Virus record (IMG/VR): IMGVR_UViG_3300025128_000257
Coordinates: 1-27,123 of that record
DNA: 27,123 nt
Direction: 5' to 3' (one strand)
Source of the DNA: a virus
Part shown: positions 23,729-27,123 of the stretch, one piece after another
Position numbering within the stretch: position 1 is the stretch's first letter
Layout of the letters: the number at the start of each line of letters is the position of its first letter
Notes under the pieces: generated by a model
Seen by the model: only the letters and a program-made list of their open reading frames with translations
Told to the model about the DNA's origin: nothing
Database searches by the model: none
Made by a program: the position numbers and the translations under genes

Positions 23729-24100
23729 TTACCAAGTTGCAAAGTATTTACGATTATCTACGTGTACAAAACTTTTATAATTTATACCTAGTCCTTTAAA
23801 ACCTGCAGCCTTTGCTGCTTCAATTAAATCTTGTTTATCTAATCCTTTTAACGATATATCAAAAGCAGTGGAAGGACATTGTTCTGTTGCCCTATGTTGG
23901 CTCTTAGGAGAACCTCCCACCCTTACATTATGTAAAGGACATCTTGCTGCACTATTAATAATCATGGGCCTTTGAAGTATGTTTCTTAGCCTTTGAAGGG
24001 TATCAATTGCTTCATCTTGTACATACCTTGTTCCACATCCACACTTACATTCTAGTTCAGACCATTTAAAAGATACGCTTGCTTGTGAAGGACTAGCCAT
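23729..24100 (-). CDS. M15-family peptidase endolysin, 123 aa
   Basis: This is a compact zinc peptidase of the D-Ala-D-Ala/L-Ala-D-Glu type that cuts peptidoglycan cross-bridge peptides. The zinc ligands are His69 in SPKSQH, Asp81 in STAFDIS and His113 in FVHVD. The conserved NSAARCPLHNVRVGGSPKSQ (residues 49-68) is diagnostic of the phage M15 group. It has no signal peptide, so it needs a holin. An N-terminal cluster CKCGCG (Cys18, 20, 22) is typical of this subgroup's start. The length is normal for a single-domain lysin. Confidence 0.9.
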   Translation of the reverse strand: MASPSQASVSFKWSELECKCGCGTRYVQDEAIDTLQRLRNILQRPMIINSAARCPLHNVRVGGSPKSQHRATEQCPSTAFDISLKGLDKQDLIEAAKAAGFKGLGINYKSFVHVDNRKYFATW

Positions 24101-24104
24101 TTTT

Positions 24105-24323
24105 TTAAAATATTTTCCATAGTACAGTTATTAAAGCAATCAGCAATGTTAATGTAGAACCCATAATTAATGCTTCTACTCGTCGTATTCTACTAAATAA
24201 GCTATCAAGTTGTCGTTGCACAGATTCTGCCCTTACAAAACATTCTCTTTCATGCGCTAACAATTCTGCTTGAACTGCGTGTACAGATGTGCTACCATTA
24301 TTTTCTTCCTTGCTATTTGGCAT
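24105..24323 (-). CDS. Small coiled-coil membrane protein, possible XhlA-like lysis factor, 72 aa
   Basis: The N-terminal 48 residues form a charged amphipathic helix (ERECFVRAESVQRQLDSLFS), and residues 52-70 form one membrane helix (LIMGSTLTLLIALITVLW) with a short Lys-Ile-Phe end. This helix-then-anchor layout resembles the XhlA-type lysis proteins and small holin partners. It overlaps the dioxygenase gene by 11 nt and precedes the endolysin. It may regulate membrane opening or be the anchor half of a spanin-like pair; no lipobox partner is seen. The lysis role is inferred from neighbours. Confidence 0.75.
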   Translation of the reverse strand: MPNSKEENNGSTSVHAVQAELLAHERECFVRAESVQRQLDSLFSRIRRVEALIMGSTLTLLIALITVLWKIF

Positions 24324-25263
24324 TGTTGAGTGGCTTTGTAACTGATTCTTTTAGTTTTTTTACTTCTAACATATCTACTGGTTCCACTCCTGTATTTTCT
24401 CTAGTTCCAAATAGCATGGTTACATTGATCCTTTTATTCTCAAACCCCGGATGAAATTCTACATCTGCCGTTTTGTGAAATAAATTAGAATCGAACATTA
24501 CACACCTATTATACTTGTATGGTATATAAAGAGCCTTTGAATCATTGTCCTTTAAGAATTTAATAACTTCGGTTTTGTCGTCACCATTGTATCTAGTAAA
24601 ATCCCAATCAGGCGGTGCTCCTTTGTCCCAAACCCACATACCTCCTGACTTACCAATGTCCTTCTCTTCATCATAGTGAACATTACACTTTGTAGGGGTA
24701 ATCCAAAAGTTTGTATTAATTGCTGCAAAGTCTGCATGAATATCAATACCGGGACATTTAGATTCATACTTAAAAGCCCACATCTGGCTCAAATGCCTTT
24801 TGTTAGCATTATTAAATATGCCGGGAAGTTTCTCCATTAACTCTGTCGCTAATGTCGTCAACACATTTGGTTGAAAGCCATGCTCTCGAAATGCTCCTAA
24901 ATATCCCCTGCCATAAATAGTATTCCAAAAAGGAAACTCAAGACAGTAACTACGCAACTTTTGTAAAGCTTCTTCATTTAAAAAATCGTCCAGTATTACA
25001 AGATTAGGATTTGTATTGTAATAGCTTTTCTCTATATTGTCAAATGGTAAATTAAAGTTTAATGATCCTTGCCTGTGTTCGTGGTAAGGAAGAGTTAATT
25101 TACCATTATTTAAAAGCCATATTAAATGTCCGACATCATGGGCTTCTTTTAAATACGGACGATGTTCCTCAAAAGGTTGTTGACTACAGTTTTCTAATGG
25201 ATCGTATGGTTTTTTAGCTACTTCTTTTTTCTTATTTTGTCTCTTCTTTTTACTTTGGGACAT
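24313..25263 (-). CDS. 2-oxoglutarate/Fe(II) dioxygenase-like protein, 316 aa
   Basis: Residues 88-110 (LVILDDFLNEEALQKLRSYC) are the usual first strand and helix of the prolyl-hydroxylase-like fold. The iron site is His176-Ala-Asp178 in IDIHADFA and His263 in SNLFHKTADV. Arg278 in NKRINVTMLFG would bind 2-oxoglutarate. The order and spacing match the double-stranded beta-helix oxygenases (2OG-FeII_Oxy). The first 18 residues are very basic (KKKRQNKKKE). The substrate could be a protein side chain, a nucleic acid or a small molecule; nothing in the sequence decides. It sits between basic miniproteins and the lysis genes, in the late operon. Confidence 0.85.
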   Translation of the reverse strand: MSQSKKKRQNKKKEVAKKPYDPLENCSQQPFEEHRPYLKEAHDVGHLIWLLNNGKLTLPYHEHRQGSLNFNLPFDNIEKSYYNTNPNLVILDDFLNEEALQKLRSYCLEFPFWNTIYGRGYLGAFREHGFQPNVLTTLATELMEKLPGIFNNANKRHLSQMWAFKYESKCPGIDIHADFAAINTNFWITPTKCNVHYDEEKDIGKSGGMWVWDKGAPPDWDFTRYNGDDKTEVIKFLKDNDSKALYIPYKYNRCVMFDSNLFHKTADVEFHPGFENKRINVTMLFGTRENTGVEPVDMLEVKKLKESVTKPLNNAK

Positions 25264-25266
25264 TAA

Positions 25267-25413
25267 CTACCCCTTTTTGCGAGTTCTCCTAGCAGAGGAA
25301 TTTTTCTTTTTTTCAATTTTCTTTACATATTTCTTAATCTTGGCTGATTGTCTTTTATGCATTTTAGATGCTTTTACTAATTCTTTAGATACTCTTTTTA
25401 AAGTTTTTACCAT
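25267..25413 (-). CDS. Tiny basic protein, 48 aa
   Basis: This frame fills the gap before the dioxygenase. ATG 25413 shares a base with the stop of the preceding gene (TAATG), and the TAG at 25267 lies 3 nt before the next start. Over a third of the residues are Lys or Arg, and there are no acidic clusters. It begins MVKTLKRVSKELVKASKMHK and ends SSARRTRKKG, likely a helix that binds nucleic acid. The exact fit between neighbours argues it is real. The function is unknown. Confidence 0.68.
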   Translation of the reverse strand: MVKTLKRVSKELVKASKMHKRQSAKIKKYVKKIEKKKNSSARRTRKKG

Positions 25414-25703
25414 TATTTCTTACTCTTCTTTTTATTTTTAATTGTTCTAACCATTGTAGGTTTTCCACCTACTCCTTGTGTTTTTGCTCTTTTTCTTTTA
25501 ACAGCACTTTTTACTTGTGATTTTGTCATGCTATTAGCTTTTGACCTTGGCACACATTTAGGATATTTTCTTTTACTGCCCTTTGCAGACTTTCTACCAC
25601 AAGACTGAAACTTACCTTTTTTCTTGGGTGCTCCTATGTCTACCCAATCACCTTTCGGTCCTTTACCAAACCATGCTGTAAGTCCACCTGTAGGTTTAAC
25701 CAT
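25413..25703 (-). CDS. Basic conserved virus-type protein, 96 aa
   Basis: The sequence GGLTAWFGKGPKGDWVDIGA (residues 6-25), then CGRKSAKGSKRKYPKCVPRS (near residues 35-54) and MTKSQVKSAVKRKRAKTQG is a pattern I have seen in proteins of marine phages and large DNA viruses (possibly DUF5872; not checked). Two Cys (35 and 50) in this small basic protein may bind a metal or form a link. The C-terminus is Lys-rich. It overlaps the next gene by TAATG. No activity is known to me; a DNA- or RNA-binding role is plausible. Confidence 0.78.
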   Translation of the reverse strand: MVKPTGGLTAWFGKGPKGDWVDIGAPKKKGKFQSCGRKSAKGSKRKYPKCVPRSKANSMTKSQVKSAVKRKRAKTQGVGGKPTMVRTIKNKKKSKK

Positions 25704-25705
25704 TA

Positions 25706-25888
25706 TTAGCTCCTATACCCACCACCACGTTTTTTATAAGTACGTACTAACCAAGCATTAGCATAAGCAGAAGGATATACATCAAACTTTCTTTTTGCTT
25801 CTGATTTTACTCTTGCATATAAAGAAGGATTAGTAGGTTTAGCACCACTTGTTTTCTTTTTAGCTTTAGACTTTTTTGTTTTAGCCAT
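25706..25888 (-). CDS. Small basic conserved protein, 60 aa
   Basis: A Lys-rich start (AKTKKSKAKKKTSGAKP) is followed by a compact conserved core, NPSLYARVKSEAKRKFDVYP (residues 20-39), then SAYANAWLVRTYKKRGGGYR. I know this LYARVK-EAK-KF-VYPSAYAN-WLV-YKKRGG phrase as recurrent in marine phages and algal viruses, without known function. The start overlaps the previous stop as TAATG. It is encoded next to a second basic protein of the same distribution, which suggests a functional pair. Confidence 0.8.
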   Translation of the reverse strand: MAKTKKSKAKKKTSGAKPTNPSLYARVKSEAKRKFDVYPSAYANAWLVRTYKKRGGGYRS

Positions 25889-26067
25889 TATGCTTTTTTC
25901 TTTTTTGCTTTTCTCTTTGTTGGCTTTTTAGCTGTGCCTACAGCAATCATAATGGAAGCACCACCGCCACCTTTTTTATCGTCTACATATTTACCACCGT
26001 ATTGTCTAGCAGCAGCTTTTGCTTTCTTTTCACCCTCTTTTGTATAGGGAAATTTTACCATTGGCAT
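25888..26067 (-). CDS. Small basic Gly-containing protein, 59 aa
   Basis: This frame was found by reading the gap. ATG 26067 has AAGGAG about 9 nt before it, and its stop overlaps the next gene (TAATG). The protein starts MPMVKFPYTKEGEKKAKAAA, has a GGKYVDDKKGGGGASIM stretch and ends in a Lys/Arg-rich tail (KKPTKRKAKKKKA). The FPYT--G---A--AA pattern is known to me from small phage proteins of unknown role. It is probably a nucleic-acid or capsid-interior binder, by charge only. Confidence 0.72.
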   Translation of the reverse strand: MPMVKFPYTKEGEKKAKAAARQYGGKYVDDKKGGGGASIMIAVGTAKKPTKRKAKKKKA

Positions 26068-26099
26068 ATTACATACTCCTTTATTTTTTTATATTGTAT

Positions 26100-26687
26100 T
26101 CAAAGATAGACATTCCAAATATGATATTTAATAATTGTGTAAATAAATCCCATAAAAAAGATTGCCATACCAATTTCGTGTAGTCTTCTATTAGCAGAAA
26201 TTATTAATGGTAACATAATAATAAGCATAATAACTCTACCTAATACTTTAACAGATAAATACTCTTCAGCGTAGAATACAAAAAAATTACCAAGAAGACA
26301 TACTTGTAGGGTCCATGCCAGACCTAATATAATTCTATGATATTTATAGTAGTATTCTTTAAGGTCAATTGCCTTTACATAATCAGTCGTATTATGTGGT
26401 GTAATCACTTCACAGATCATAAACATAAGCATTGGAACTGCTAAAAACAATAAATATGTAAATAAATTCCAACCACTATTAGGAAAAAAATCTAAATTAT
26501 TTAAGGGATAACAAGTCCACCAAAACAATATCATAGTAAAAAAAGTTATAAAACAGAATATTGTATGGGGCCAATAAAATTTAACCTGTGCTTTATTTGC
26601 TACTAATGCCGTTACGTTAGTCATTAGATTTACAAACGCTAGTCCTAGTATTAAAAATGCTACAGGGGCAAGATGTGCAAAAACCAT
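26100..26687 (-). CDS. Six-helix membrane protein, 195 aa
   Basis: There are six hydrophobic spans near residues 6-30, 40-59, 73-95, 117-138, 148-166 and 172-188. Marks of interest are FWW near 55, DLKEYYYKYH (residues 108-117) in the middle loop, and ISANRRLHEIG (163-173) before the last helix. The layout, including the NRRLH loop, resembles a family of bacterial inner-membrane proteins of unknown function, so a host origin is plausible. The length is normal for that family. No ribosome site is obvious; the gap to the upstream gene is 20 nt and contains a short hairpin (TACTA/TAGTA). It is not obviously a holin. The function is unknown. Confidence 0.78.
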   Translation of the reverse strand: MVFAHLAPVAFLILGLAFVNLMTNVTALVANKAQVKFYWPHTIFCFITFFTMILFWWTCYPLNNLDFFPNSGWNLFTYLLFLAVPMLMFMICEVITPHNTTDYVKAIDLKEYYYKYHRIILGLAWTLQVCLLGNFFVFYAEEYLSVKVLGRVIMLIIMLPLIISANRRLHEIGMAIFFMGFIYTIIKYHIWNVYL

Positions 26688-26707
26688 GTTACTAGGGTAG
26701 TACTATT

Positions 26708-27049
26708 TTACATTTTTATTTCTTTAACTAGCCCACCAGCAGCGTACATATGTTTCTTACCTTTGTACATGCCACCCTTCATCATTTCAGGCTTCTTCAT
26801 TGCCATACCACCATATCCACCTTTATTCATTTTCTTAGGTTTTTTACGAGGCAGACGTACATCCTCAGTCACTAAACTTGGTCCTGAAAGTTCTGTAGAC
26901 ATGCTTGTATACCTATCTGCTAAGTCTCTTAATTCATCTAAAGTCTTTGCTCCATTAATCTCTTTATCTGAAGCTCCATATTTTTTAGCTCTTTCTATTA
27001 AAGAAGCCATTTCAGCATCTTTATCTGTATATCCTATTCCTTCGGGCAT
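26708..27049 (-). CDS. Met/Lys/Gly-rich small phage protein, 113 aa
   Basis: AAGGAG lies a few bases before the ATG at 27049. Residues 1-60 are a charged helical part (EMASLIERAKKYGASDKEIN, then GAKTLDELRDLADRYTS). Residues 68-113 are Lys/Met/Gly-rich with KKMNKGGYGGMAMKKPEMM and end YAAGGLVKEIKM. That Gly-Met-Lys tail is a recurrent ending in small marine phage proteins I have seen, function unknown. A disordered tail that binds the capsid interior or nucleic acid is possible. Confidence 0.75.
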   Translation of the reverse strand: MPEGIGYTDKDAEMASLIERAKKYGASDKEINGAKTLDELRDLADRYTSMSTELSGPSLVTEDVRLPRKKPKKMNKGGYGGMAMKKPEMMKGGMYKGKKHMYAAGGLVKEIKM

Positions 27050-27123
27050 GTTCTATTCTCCTTATGTCAATATAATCAATATGACTTCAATTAATGTGTT
27101 TAACCATGTATTTATTGACCTAC
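27050..27123. other. Upstream edge without a visible gene
   Basis: These 74 bases hold the ribosome site of the first gene and AT-rich sequence. A TTGACA occurs only about 14 nt from the ATG, too close to act as its promoter. Nothing else is supported. Confidence 0.5.

Noticed and set aside
25015-25043. TTGACA-17-TACAAT on the sense strand inside the dioxygenase gene
   Set aside because: It matches 11 of 12 bases, but it lies in coding sequence of an AT-rich genome where such a match is expected by chance about once in a window this size. It might still serve the lysis genes; 5'-end mapping near 25008 would decide.

Overview
The window looks like the late (virion, packaging and lysis) half of a tailed-phage genome, most probably a short-tailed marine podovirus-like phage. 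It is AT-rich. Every supported gene lies on the minus strand, so the transcript runs from base 27123 towards base 1. No integrase, replication gene, tRNA, IS element or CRISPR array was seen. The marine and podovirus assignment is inference. It rests on the TerL-portal-scaffold-capsid-adaptor-nozzle-fibre order with no tape-measure, sheath or baseplate genes, and on small Gly/Lys-rich accessory proteins of a kind I associate with phages of AT-rich marine bacteria. The host cannot be named from this sequence.

Layout in transcription order. (1) 27049-25267 is an accessory block: a Met/Lys/Gly-rich protein, a six-helix membrane protein that resembles a bacterial family, and four tiny, very basic proteins. 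Two of the four are below 60 residues and were found by reading the gaps. (2) 25263-24313 is a 2-oxoglutarate/Fe(II) dioxygenase-like protein. (3) 24323-23263 is a lysis cassette: a coiled-coil plus one-helix protein, an M15 peptidase endolysin and a holin-like protein. (4) 23266-20818 is packaging: small terminase, HNH protein, an HTH-like protein and the large terminase, whose GTG start lies 209 nt inside the preceding gene. (5) 20814-12171 is the head: portal, a small ORF, a roughly 1000-residue mosaic protein, an acidic Q/M-rich protein, scaffold, major capsid protein and a companion structural protein. (6) 12110-4414 is the tail and decoration region: tail adaptor, beta-rich small proteins including two paralogues, a 44-residue nine-cysteine metallothionein-like protein, the tail nozzle and a repeat-built 1099-residue tail fibre. 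(7) 4403-1 is the distal end: a small protein, an exported trypsin-like protease, a 52-residue coiled-coil protein, a Q/N-rich 720-residue virion-type protein, and two uncharacterised proteins, the last cut by the window edge.

The genes are tightly packed. Six junctions use the one-base stop/start overlap TAATG, which suggests translational coupling. The best promoter (TTGACA, 16 nt, TATAAA) sits before the capsid gene and is followed by a leader of about 213 nt with a chain of hairpins. A second promoter-like site precedes the second decoration paralogue. A GC-rich hairpin follows the capsid/companion pair.

The most unusual items are the nine-cysteine miniprotein inside the tail module, the secreted serine protease next to the tail fibre, the structured capsid leader, and the cluster of basic miniproteins beside a host-type membrane protein.
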